Origin: J088 sp003695505 [NCBI: Candidatus Dadabacteria bacterium]
Lineage (GTDB): Bacteria; J088
Assembly (NCBI GenBank): GCA_003695505.1
Contig: RFIY01000280.1
Location: 1-19,086 of the forward strand
DNA length: 19,086 bases
Reading direction: 5' to 3'
The notes beneath the pieces are model-generated. The model searched no databases, was not told the origin of the DNA, and saw nothing but the letters and a program-made list of their open reading frames with translations. A program made the translations under genes and the position numbers. This document shows positions 7,922 to 15,594 of the stretch, piece after piece. The number at the start of each line of letters is the position of its first letter. Within the stretch, counting starts at the first letter, position 1.

Positions 7922-8677
7922 ATGATCGTCCAGATCTGGAACGATCACTGCAGACTGATCACGCAGGAGCAGCACGCATTGCTGTCCGGCGTGCTCGCCG
8001 AGGCGTGGGCCGATGGCGGCAACGAGACGTTGCATCCGATGTTGCGTCAGGCGATCGGCCTGCACGACAACGCCTGGCGGGCAGCAGACCGTGCACCGCG
8101 CTGGAACCCGGATACGAGCGGGATTCATGATTTCGTTTCGATTCCCGATGACGAACGCCTGTTGCTGTACGGCGGCGGACTGGATCAGCTTGAGCGTGTA
8201 CACCCGTACATCGCCGCGCTGGTCAGCATGCACTACACGCGCTTCAGCGGCACCGTCCATCTCGAGTCCCTTCAAAAACAGGAATCGGCGCGCCGCGAAC
8301 GACTGGCGCAACTTTGTGGCTTCCCGAATCGCGACATCCTGGAACAGTCGCTGACACTTGATCTGAAGTGGTTGCAGTTTTTCGATGCACTGAGCCTGTG
8401 GATCTGCCTGACCACACCAGGCATTCGCGAGGACACGATTCCAGCCTGGATCACGCCGGAACGATGGGCGGTGATCCCAGGAACGGGCCAGGCACTGCAA
8501 CCCGTCTGGGCCGACCCGCGCACGGTCAGGCTGCAGCCGTTTCCGTGCCGCGAGCCATTCCAGTTCAGTCTCTATTTCCGCAGGCTGCCGGCGACAGACT
8601 GGCCCTCCGCGGACGCACTGGAACAGGCCTGGGCCGATGCCCCGGTCGGTGTACTACCGTTGCGCATCGAACCGTGA
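7922..8677 (+). CDS. DUF3891 family protein
   Basis: A 251-residue cytoplasmic protein with no signal peptide. The order of motifs fits DUF3891 as I know it: LITQEQHALLSGVLAEAW near the N-terminus, AIGLHDNAW (His48-Asp49), a GIHDFVSIP segment, a VSMHYTRF segment (His104) and LKWLQFFDALSLWICL (Asp155). The spread of conserved-looking His and Asp on helices resembles an HD-type metal site, but this is inference; no activity is established for the family. The gene begins 15 nt after the esterase stop with no clear Shine-Dalgarno, so it is probably co-transcribed and perhaps coupled. The C-terminal third (about 175-251) is a beta-rich region containing PFQFSLYFRRLP. Confidence 0.82.
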   Translation: MIVQIWNDHCRLITQEQHALLSGVLAEAWADGGNETLHPMLRQAIGLHDNAWRAADRAPRWNPDTSGIHDFVSIPDDERLLLYGGGLDQLERVHPYIAALVSMHYTRFSGTVHLESLQKQESARRERLAQLCGFPNRDILEQSLTLDLKWLQFFDALSLWICLTTPGIREDTIPAWITPERWAVIPGTGQALQPVWADPRTVRLQPFPCREPFQFSLYFRRLPATDWPSADALEQAWADAPVGVLPLRIEP

Positions 8678-8730
8678 AGTTCAGATGGCGGTGCAGTGCG
8701 CACCGGCCGCACCGCAGAGCCTGACCCGCC

Positions 8731-10680
8731 TCAACTGATCCGCGTGCCGACCGGGATTTCCGCCGCTGGCTCGATAACGCGCAGGCCGCCGTCGGCGGTT
8801 GCGCCGGCGAGGATCATGCCCTGGCTTTCGATGCCCATGAGTTTCGCGGGCTTGAGATTGGCCACCACGACGACGCGCCTGCCGACCATGTCTTCGGGCG
8901 TGTAGCTCTTTGCGATCCCCGATACGATCGTGCGCGGCTCGGCTTCGCCGAGTGTCACCTGCAGTTTCAGCAGCTTCTTCGACTTCGGCACGGCTTCGGC
9001 GGCCAGCACCTCGCCGACCCTGAGATCACTCTCGAAAAAGGTGTCGATCGCGATTTCGGGGGTGTCGATGACCATCGCCTCGGTCGGCGCGTCAGGTGTT
9101 TGTTCGGTATCCGTCGTCATCGCGGCAATCTTCTCCAGTCGTTGTTCGATCTGTTCGCTGTCGAGGCGGGGAAACAGCGGCTGCGGTCGTTCGAGCGTCT
9201 TCCCCGGCACGACCGCGCCCTCTTCTGCGCCGAGCGCGCCAAGCATCGCGGCGGCGGTATCCGGCATAAACGGCGCCAGTCGTTGCGCGCCGGCAGCGAT
9301 GCCATCGAGCAGCGTGCGCAGCACCTTGTCCAGTTCGGTATCGCGGCCTTCTTTGGCGAGGGTCCAGGGCGCCTGTTCATCGACGTACTGGTTGAGGCGA
9401 CCGAACCAGCGCCACAGAGCTTCGAGCGCCAGATTGGGCTGACGTTGCACGTCCATCGCCTGCGCAATCGCGTCGTCGACCGGCGCGAGTTCGGTGAACA
9501 GGTCCTCATCGACTGCGCCGTCAGGAACCGCGCCATTCCGGTAGCGCACGAGCATACCGAGCGTACGGCTGAGCAGATTACCGAGATCGTTGGCGAGGTC
9601 GGCATTGAGTCGCATCAACAGGTTGCGATGGCTGAAGTCGCCGTCGGCCCCGAGCGGCACCTCGCGCAAGACGAAGTAACGCACGACATCGCGGCCGTAT
9701 TCGTCGATCAGAAAGTTGGGATCAACGACGTTGGCCAGGCTTTTCGACATCTTCTGGCCCTCGACGGTCCACCAGCCATGCGACACGACCTGCCACGGCA
9801 GCTTCGGCGAGCCGTCTTCGAACCGAAAATCGGGGTCGCTTTTTGCCGCGCTCATCAGAAACGCCGGCCAGTAGACGGCGTGGAAGCGCAGGATGTCCTT
9901 GCCGATCAGATGGATGTCGGCCGGCCAGAACCGCTGGAAGCGCGACGGATCGGGCTCCATCAGCACGCTGACATAATTGGACAACGCGTCGAGCCAGACA
10001 TAGATGACGTGCTCGGGATCATCTGGCACCGGGATGCCCCAGCGAATCGAGCTGCGGCTGACGCTGAGATCCTGCAGGCCGCCGGCGACGAAACTGCGCA
10101 CTTCGTTGAGGCGCGCGCCGGGGACGACGAATGGGGGATCGGCACGGTCGTAGAGATCGAGCAGGGGCTGCTGGTATGCGCTGAGCCGGAAAAAGTAACT
10201 CGGCTCCTCGCGGAATTCCACGTCGCCATGGCCGACCGGGCACTGCCGCGCTTCCCCGATTTCCTTTTCGGTGTAATACGCCTCGCAGCCGACGCAGTAC
10301 CAGCCGCTATAACTGCCCTCGACGATATCCCCGGACGCCTTCATCGCACGCCAGAGCCGCTGCACCAGATGCTTGTGACGATCTTCTGTCGTGCGGATGA
10401 AGTCGTCGTTCGCGATGCCGAGCCGCTCCCAGAGCGCCCTGAACCGCTCGACGACCTGATCGGCCAGCTCGATCGGCGCGATGCCACGCTGCTCGGCCGC
10501 CCGTTCGATCTTCTGCCCGTGCTCATCGGTACCGGTCACGAACAATGTCTGCTCCTGGCCCAGCCGGTCACGGTAATAGCGGGCGAATGTATCGGCCACG
10601 ATGGTTGTGTAGGCGTGCCCCAGATGCGGCACGTCGTTGACGTAATAGATCGGCGTCGTAATGTAGAATCGGTCGTTCAT
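8731..10680 (-). CDS. metG: Methionyl-tRNA synthetase with C-terminal tRNA-binding domain
   Basis: A 649-residue class I aminoacyl-tRNA synthetase that charges tRNA-Met in the cytoplasm. The HIGH motif is HLGH at 19-22 after TTPIYYVNDVP, and the KMSKS loop is exact at 310-314. The zinc-knuckle region has C129-x2-C132 and then C147-PVG-H151, one residue more between the last two ligands than the usual C-x2-C or C-x2-H. The anticodon-binding helical domain follows (about 370-520), and an EMAP-like tRNA-binding/dimerisation domain covers about 545-649 (LRVGEVLAAEAVPKSKKLLKL, VVVVANLKP, GIESQGMILA). This is the Bacillus/Thermus/deltaproteobacterial type rather than the E. coli type. It is the last gene of the hsp70-spoIID-tmk-holB-metG run, 33 nt after holB, and converges on the DUF3891 gene. 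No good Shine-Dalgarno is visible (GAAAGACC). Confidence 0.96.
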   Translation of the reverse strand: MNDRFYITTPIYYVNDVPHLGHAYTTIVADTFARYYRDRLGQEQTLFVTGTDEHGQKIERAAEQRGIAPIELADQVVERFRALWERLGIANDDFIRTTEDRHKHLVQRLWRAMKASGDIVEGSYSGWYCVGCEAYYTEKEIGEARQCPVGHGDVEFREEPSYFFRLSAYQQPLLDLYDRADPPFVVPGARLNEVRSFVAGGLQDLSVSRSSIRWGIPVPDDPEHVIYVWLDALSNYVSVLMEPDPSRFQRFWPADIHLIGKDILRFHAVYWPAFLMSAAKSDPDFRFEDGSPKLPWQVVSHGWWTVEGQKMSKSLANVVDPNFLIDEYGRDVVRYFVLREVPLGADGDFSHRNLLMRLNADLANDLGNLLSRTLGMLVRYRNGAVPDGAVDEDLFTELAPVDDAIAQAMDVQRQPNLALEALWRWFGRLNQYVDEQAPWTLAKEGRDTELDKVLRTLLDGIAAGAQRLAPFMPDTAAAMLGALGAEEGAVVPGKTLERPQPLFPRLDSEQIEQRLEKIAAMTTDTEQTPDAPTEAMVIDTPEIAIDTFFESDLRVGEVLAAEAVPKSKKLLKLQVTLGEAEPRTIVSGIAKSYTPEDMVGRRVVVVANLKPAKLMGIESQGMILAGATADGGLRVIEPAAEIPVGTRIS

Positions 10681-10713
10681 CGTGGTCTTTCGTGTCTGAA
10701 AAGCAAGCCCGGA

Positions 10714-11622
10714 TCAGGAGGCGCGCCGCACCTGCTTGCGAATCTGGCGAATCGTTCTGACGACGCTTTCGCAGACGAATGCAGGATTGACGTTGGCATC
10801 CAGGTCGCTGATTGCCTGAATCAGCGCTTCGCGTTCCTGTACGGCCGCGCGCAGCGCCTCTGCGTCCTCCAGGAGTCTGCTGTCATTATATCGGTCATGA
10901 TCCGCGAGCAGCAGCGACACGAAAAACGACTGGAGATTTCCGCCTCGCCCGCCCGCCGAACGCGCAAACTTGACGACGGCATCCGGGTTGTACCAACGCG
11001 CGGCGATGAGTTCCTGCCAGCTCGCGGCGTCCTTGCGAAACCGCTCATCGTGGAGGAGTTCAGCGCGCTCAACCGTACCGCCCGACGCCGCCTGCCCGGT
11101 AATTTGTTGCAAGGCCTCCGACGAAAGCAACGCAAAAGGAATCTTCGCCGCCCGCGAACGCAGCGTGATCGGCACGGCGCTTGGATTGTGGGTAATGCCA
11201 AACACCCAGAGGTGTTGCGGAGGCTCCTCCAGCAGACGCAACAACGCGTTGGCCGCGCCGGCGGTCAGTTCTTCCATCGCATCGAACACCCAGACGCGTG
11301 CGTTTGCCGACACCGGAGGAAACGGCGCCGCCCGTGCGGCCTCACGCACGGCATCGATCAGAATACTTCCGCCTGGTTTCTCTGGCGAGAACAGTACCGC
11401 ATCGGGGTGCTCCAGTGGACTGCGGCACGCCAGGCATTCGCCGCAGGGCGGTTGTGACGCGCAGAGCAGGAAGCGCGCGGCCGCCTCGGCCGTGCGGCGC
11501 TTGCCGACGCCACGCGGCCCCTGCAGCAGAATGAAACGGCCTGGCGCGTCACGGTCGAGCAGACCATCCAGCGTCCGCACGGCCACGTCCTGTCCGACGA
11601 TTGTGGTCGCCCAGTCAGTCAT
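10714..11622 (-). CDS. holB: DNA polymerase III subunit delta' (clamp-loader AAA+ protein)
   Basis: A 302-residue AAA+ protein, the non-hydrolysing stator (delta') of the clamp loader that places the sliding clamp on DNA. Motifs: a Walker A-like GPRGVGKR at 35-42, a zinc module with C54, C60, C63 and C66, a Walker B-like WVFDAMEELTAGAANALLRLLEEPP starting at 111, and an LRSRAAK stretch at 154-160. The last holds the arginine of the SRC motif (R157), but the usual Cys is Ala. The C-terminal helical domain covers about 215-302. The ATG at 11622 overlaps the tmk stop by 8 nt (ATGACTGA), so translation is coupled; this is the classic tmk-holB pairing. A longer frame upstream is a shadow inside tmk. 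A DnaX gamma/tau identity is unlikely given the length, the altered P-loop and the neighbour. Confidence 0.9.
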   Translation of the reverse strand: MTDWATTIVGQDVAVRTLDGLLDRDAPGRFILLQGPRGVGKRRTAEAAARFLLCASQPPCGECLACRSPLEHPDAVLFSPEKPGGSILIDAVREAARAAPFPPVSANARVWVFDAMEELTAGAANALLRLLEEPPQHLWVFGITHNPSAVPITLRSRAAKIPFALLSSEALQQITGQAASGGTVERAELLHDERFRKDAASWQELIAARWYNPDAVVKFARSAGGRGGNLQSFFVSLLLADHDRYNDSRLLEDAEALRAAVQEREALIQAISDLDANVNPAFVCESVVRTIRQIRKQVRRAS

Positions 11623-12241
11623 CGGCCACACCCAGACGCGGCGCGAGATCGGCCCATACCGTCGCGAAAACTGTCTCTGGAGACTGTGTTGCATCGACGA
11701 CAAGAAAACGGTCGGGGTCCTGCGCGGCGAGCGCCTGGAACCCGGCGCGCAGGCGTTGATGGAAGTCGAGCGCCTCGCGTTCGATGCGATCCGCCGCGCC
11801 GCGCCGGCCGGCTCGCGCAAGGCCGAGTTCAGGGGGCAGGTCGAGCAGCACGATCCGGTCTGGACGGCGCGGTTCGGCGATGCGGCAGGCCGTGACGACA
11901 TCCGGCAATGGCAACTGGCGGCCGTAGCCCTGATAGGCAATCGTCGATTCGGTATACCTGTCGCAAAGGACGTGTTGCCCTGCGGCCAGTGCAGGCTCAA
12001 TGACAGTGCGGCCGTGCTCCGCGCGATCTGCGAGATACAGAAACAGCTCGGCAACCGGTGCCATCGGCTCCGTCCGGTCCAGCAACAGGCCGCGCAGGGA
12101 CTGCCCAAGCGGGCTTCCGCCGGGTTCCAGTGTACAGACGTGCGCGCATCCGCGGCTGGTCAGCGCCGCCGAAACGGACGCGATCAACGTCGATTTCCCG
12201 GCGCCTTCGCCGCCTTCGAAGGTGACGAACCGCGGCGTCAT
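11615..12241 (-). CDS. tmk: Thymidylate kinase
   Basis: A 208-residue P-loop kinase that phosphorylates dTMP to dTDP with ATP, the committed shared step to dTTP. Motifs: P-loop GGEGAGKST at 10-18, LEPGGSPLGQ at 38-47 (the substrate loop), DRY at 94-96 in CDRYTESTIAYQGYGR, and a lid ARAGRRGAADRIE at about 142-154. Arginines in the lid and a simple P-loop suggest the type II (E. coli-like) arrangement, though I have not aligned it. Start: the ATG at 12241 overlaps the upstream SpoIID-gene stop by 4 nt (ATGA), and MTPRFVTFEG matches the normal N-terminus. A frame extending to 12352 lies within the upstream gene and is discarded. It overlaps holB by 8 nt downstream. Confidence 0.96.
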   Translation of the reverse strand: MTPRFVTFEGGEGAGKSTLIASVSAALTSRGCAHVCTLEPGGSPLGQSLRGLLLDRTEPMAPVAELFLYLADRAEHGRTVIEPALAAGQHVLCDRYTESTIAYQGYGRQLPLPDVVTACRIAEPRRPDRIVLLDLPPELGLARAGRRGAADRIEREALDFHQRLRAGFQALAAQDPDRFLVVDATQSPETVFATVWADLAPRLGVADD

Positions 12242-13710
12242 CGACGGGCCATCTGAGGCGCAAGAAGCGCCTGAACGGTCGTGCCCGGATAGTAGTACGC
12301 CAGAATTTCCTGATAGGACATCCCGCGCTCGGCCATCGTACGCGCACCCCACTGACTCATGCCGACACCATGTCCATACCCGTGGCCGCTGAAGTGCAAC
12401 GCCCCCTGGCGCAAATGCACATCGAACAGGAGGCTCCGAACCAGACGTGGACCAACAGCCAGGCGAAAGTCGTTGCCACTGATCCGCTTTTCGCTGTTCC
12501 CACCAGACCAGACGATCCCGGCCACGCGTCCGCTTGGATCACGCTGCACGCGCAATTTGCGCGCCGGCGGCAAATGGAGTCGCCGCGCGACGGTCGCCAG
12601 CGAAACGGTCGCCGTCCACGCGGGGACGCGATTCGAGAACGGATCCTGGCGGATCTCATAGTACGGCAGCCGAACCTGCCAGACGAACCGCGGATCTTCG
12701 GAAATTCCACCGTTATCGGCATGAAAGAACACGCGAGCCGGCGCGCCCCGCCAGAGAATCAGCTCCCCGTGCGTATCCGCAACCGCTGCGATGGTTTTCG
12801 GATGGGAACGCGGCCGGAACGCCTGGTCGTACACGTCGCCACGCAAATCCCAACCATCGTGGGCATCCCCGCGCTGACGCAGCAACTGATACACGAGGTA
12901 GGTCCGGCTGGCGACCGCCTGCGCCTTGAGCGCCTCCGTCGGCCAGCTCCACGCCATTTCGGTTCCGACAACGCCCACGAGATAGTCATCCAGTGGCAGC
13001 GTCATCACGATCGCGTCATCGGCGCAAACGAAGCGTCCGTGCCCTCGCCAGTCCTGCACCTTCAGCCGCAACAGGGCACCTGCAGGGCCTTCGATCGCGC
13101 TCTTCCGTGCGCAGACGTTGAGCTGGCGCAGCGTGCCCTGCCAGCCCGACGGCAAGATACGCTCTCCATCTATGCGCGCCGCCTCCTCCAGCGTCACCCG
13201 CCACTCGAGTGCCTCGTCCGGCAGCCTGACCCGGACCTGCTCGAGCGCCGCAAGACGCGATCGCAGGGCTGACCTCCGCGACGCCTGAACGCGCCGCGTG
13301 GCGCTTGTCGCGGCCGTTGGTGACGACGACGGCACGCTGGCCGCTGACGCCTGGTTCGGGGGCATCAACCGCTCCCGTAGCGGAGCCGCCAATGGATGGT
13401 TCGGGTCACGTTCAAGTAGCGGCGCGATCACATCGAGCGCCAGCATTTCGTTGCCCTGTTCCAGCCAGTGCATGGCAAGTTGATAGCGGAGTAGCGCTTC
13501 TCGCCCGGGGTCGGCGACGACCATCAGCGCTTCGAGGTACAGCGGCACGGCGGCTTCGAGACCTTCGCGCTGCTCCCGGGTACGGGCTTCGGCAAGAATC
13601 TGATCAAAGCGGGCGGCCTGAGGCGCTGGAGGCGCCGTGCGCGCGCAGCCGGCGGACAACACCAGCGCGACAAGCGCGATGACGCGCATCATCCGGCTGC
13701 GGCCGGGCAT
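12238..13710 (-). CDS. SpoIID/LytB-domain lipoprotein with TPR-like N-terminus
   Basis: A 490-residue predicted outer-envelope lipoprotein: a hydrophobic VIALVALVLSAGC leader with a lipobox Cys at 22. Residues about 33-115 are helical and TPR-like (LEAAVPLYLEALMV, LLRYQLAMHWLEQGNEMLALDVI), followed by a Ser/Ala/Arg linker (120-150). A SpoIID domain covers about 170-480: LPLDDYLVGVVGTEMAWSWPTEALKAQAVASRTY with the putative catalytic Glu at 251, FHADNGGISEDP at 329-340, and the hallmark HGYGHGVGMSQWGA at 443-456. SpoIID of spore formers is a lytic transglycosylase acting on denuded peptidoglycan; relatives in non-spore-formers are presumed to remodel cell wall. The start overlaps the hsp70 stop by 1 nt (TGATG), and the stop overlaps tmk by 4 nt. 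Met7 or Met8 would also give a good signal peptide. Sporulation is not implied. Confidence 0.9.
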   Translation of the reverse strand: MPGRSRMMRVIALVALVLSAGCARTAPPAPQAARFDQILAEARTREQREGLEAAVPLYLEALMVVADPGREALLRYQLAMHWLEQGNEMLALDVIAPLLERDPNHPLAAPLRERLMPPNQASAASVPSSSPTAATSATRRVQASRRSALRSRLAALEQVRVRLPDEALEWRVTLEEAARIDGERILPSGWQGTLRQLNVCARKSAIEGPAGALLRLKVQDWRGHGRFVCADDAIVMTLPLDDYLVGVVGTEMAWSWPTEALKAQAVASRTYLVYQLLRQRGDAHDGWDLRGDVYDQAFRPRSHPKTIAAVADTHGELILWRGAPARVFFHADNGGISEDPRFVWQVRLPYYEIRQDPFSNRVPAWTATVSLATVARRLHLPPARKLRVQRDPSGRVAGIVWSGGNSEKRISGNDFRLAVGPRLVRSLLFDVHLRQGALHFSGHGYGHGVGMSQWGARTMAERGMSYQEILAYYYPGTTVQALLAPQMARR

Positions 13711-15446
13711 CAGCGTCGAAACAGGTTGTTCAGAAAACGCCGTAGAAAGCCGACTTCCTGCTGGACTTCATCCGTCGGCGGTTCGGTGGTCGGCGCGTCC
13801 GCGTCGCCGCTTTTGGATGGCGCGCGGTCGCCGCCACCGCGATCCGCCGTTGCGCCTTCGCTGGCTGCCGCCGTTGCGTCCGCCTCCCCGGCCTGCTGCT
13901 CGCCAAGAATCTGATCGGCCCGGTAGCGTTCCCGCGCCACGGCCGTTTCGGTCTGGAACTCGGCTTCGACGGCTTTGCCTGTCACGGAATCTCGCGCCGT
14001 CACTGCGAGAATCGACTCCTGGTCAACAGCAAACCCGATCTCGATCTGGACTTCCCCTTTGGGGCGCGCCGGAAATCGCAGCCGCAATTCGCCGAGAAAT
14101 TCATTGTTCGCGGCCTGGCGGCTCTCCCCCTGGTAGATCCGGATCGCGACACCCGTCTGGTTGTCCCGGGTCGTCCGGAACATCTGGCTCTTTTGCGTGG
14201 GCAGTGCCGTGTTCTTGTTGATGATTTTCCGGAACTCCCCCTTGCCGACGCCGATACCAATCGACACCGGCAACACATCGGCGAGCGTGACCGCCGCTTT
14301 GCCAGACTGGATTGCCTCCGCAAGAATGGCTGCCCCCGCGGCAACGACCTCATCGGGATGCACGTCCTTGCGCGGGCGCTTTCCAAAGTATTTGGTGACC
14401 ATCTCGGAAACGAGCGGGGCCCGCGTCATCCCCCCGACGAAGATGATGTCATCGACATCGGTCTTCTCCAGCCCCGCTTCACGCAGGGTTCGCTCAACGA
14501 TCTTGAGCGTATTCAGCACGAGCGGCTTCGTCAGATCGTAGTAGGTTTTGCGCGTGACCACTTCATCAAAATTGATCGATTCGCCGGACTCGGTCGTCGC
14601 CAGAAACGGCAGACTGATCTGCGTCTGCTCCACCGATGAAAGATCGATCTTTGCACGCTCGGCTGCATCGCGCAAACGCTGCAATGCCACCTTGTTCTGA
14701 CTCAGATCGATGCCATGCCGCGACTGAAAGCGCTCGACAAGATGCTGAACGAGCCGGTTGTCGAAGTCGATGCCGCCCAGAAAACTGTCGCCACCGGTGC
14801 CGACGACTTCATAGACCTCTTCGTAGAGCTGCAGAACGGTCACGTCGAACGTCCCCCCGCCAAGATCGTAGACGAGGATACGCTGCCGATCTCGCTTGCC
14901 GAACCCGTACGCAAGGGCGGCCGCCGTCGGCTCGTTGATCACGCGCAGCACGTCGAGCTCGGCCATCTCTCCGGCGGTGCGCACCGCTTCACGCTGGCGC
15001 TGCGTAAAATACGCCGGCACGCTGATCACGGCCCGGTCGACGCGTTTTCCGAGCGCCTCCTGCGCTGCGTCCTTGAGCTGCCCAAGGATCACGGCGCTGA
15101 TTTCTTCGAGGCGAAACTCCTTGCCGCCGGCACGAATGACCGGCTCGTGCTGTTCACCTTCGACAACTTCGTAAAAGAAATGAGACTGAATGTCTTCCAT
15201 CTCGGGCGTGCCGAAACGGCGCCCCATCAGGCGCTTTGCGCCGTAAATCGTATCCTGGGGGTGCGTCAGGAATCGCCGTTTTGCCTGGTGCCCGACGATC
15301 AGATTGCCGCGCTCATCGACGCAGACAATACTTGGCGTGGTCAGCGCACCGCCCGCGCCTGGCAAAATGCGCGGGCTGCCGTTTTCGACGATTGCCACGC
15401 AACTGTTTGTGGTACCCAGGTCAATACCGATCGCGATGTCGCTCAC
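13710..15446 (-). CDS. Hsp70/DnaK-family chaperone lacking the alpha-helical lid
   Basis: A 578-residue Hsp70, shorter than standard DnaK (about 610-640). Start is GTG at 15446 with a weak GGGG upstream. The ATPase domain is intact: [10 protein letters not shown] at 7-16, [11 protein letters not shown] at 161-171, [12 protein letters not shown] at 183-194, [13 protein letters not shown] at 344-356. The interdomain linker is altered ([15 protein letters not shown] instead of a DVLLLDVTPLSLGIET-type sequence). The beta-sandwich substrate domain runs to about 512. After that comes a 50-residue Ala/Gly/Asp/Pro-rich, probably disordered tail and an amphipathic basic end ([14 protein letters not shown]). 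The four-helix lid is absent, and there is no EEVD or DnaK-type tail. It is probably a specialised paralogue rather than the housekeeping dnaK, since no dnaJ or grpE is adjacent; it heads the spoIID-tmk-holB-metG run. Client unknown. Confidence 0.88.
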   Translation of the reverse strand: MSDIAIGIDLGTTNSCVAIVENGSPRILPGAGGALTTPSIVCVDERGNLIVGHQAKRRFLTHPQDTIYGAKRLMGRRFGTPEMEDIQSHFFYEVVEGEQHEPVIRAGGKEFRLEEISAVILGQLKDAAQEALGKRVDRAVISVPAYFTQRQREAVRTAGEMAELDVLRVINEPTAAALAYGFGKRDRQRILVYDLGGGTFDVTVLQLYEEVYEVVGTGGDSFLGGIDFDNRLVQHLVERFQSRHGIDLSQNKVALQRLRDAAERAKIDLSSVEQTQISLPFLATTESGESINFDEVVTRKTYYDLTKPLVLNTLKIVERTLREAGLEKTDVDDIIFVGGMTRAPLVSEMVTKYFGKRPRKDVHPDEVVAAGAAILAEAIQSGKAAVTLADVLPVSIGIGVGKGEFRKIINKNTALPTQKSQMFRTTRDNQTGVAIRIYQGESRQAANNEFLGELRLRFPARPKGEVQIEIGFAVDQESILAVTARDSVTGKAVEAEFQTETAVARERYRADQILGEQQAGEADATAAASEGATADRGGGDRAPSKSGDADAPTTEPPTDEVQQEVGFLRRFLNNLFRR

Positions 15447-15594
15447 CGAGACCCCGTCGATTCAACAGATTCCGAACATCGTTTCCGCGATCAGTCTATC
15501 AGAGCCACCCATAGCCTGCCACGGGCGCCCTCAACAACCACGTCACGCTAACACGTTCGGATTGCAGCCATTTTTTCTGTGCGGCGACGCTCGG

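Noticed and set aside
8688-8715. Inverted repeat GCGGTGC / GCACCGC between the convergent DUF3891 and metG genes
   Set aside because: It has a 14-nt loop and no T-run on either strand, so I do not call it a terminator. It could still be a weak or factor-dependent one.
9100-11457. 785-codon open frame on the plus strand across metG and holB
   Set aside because: It is antisense to two clearly conserved genes. Its translation is rich in Arg/Asp/Val with no recognisable motif, which is typical of the opposite strand of GC-rich coding DNA.
15447-15594. Promoter for the hsp70 run (TAGACT with TGGCAG, 17-nt spacer)
   Set aside because: The -35 matches only 2 of 6. Nothing in the gap is strong enough to list, and no terminator for rpoD is visible either, so read-through from rpoD remains possible.
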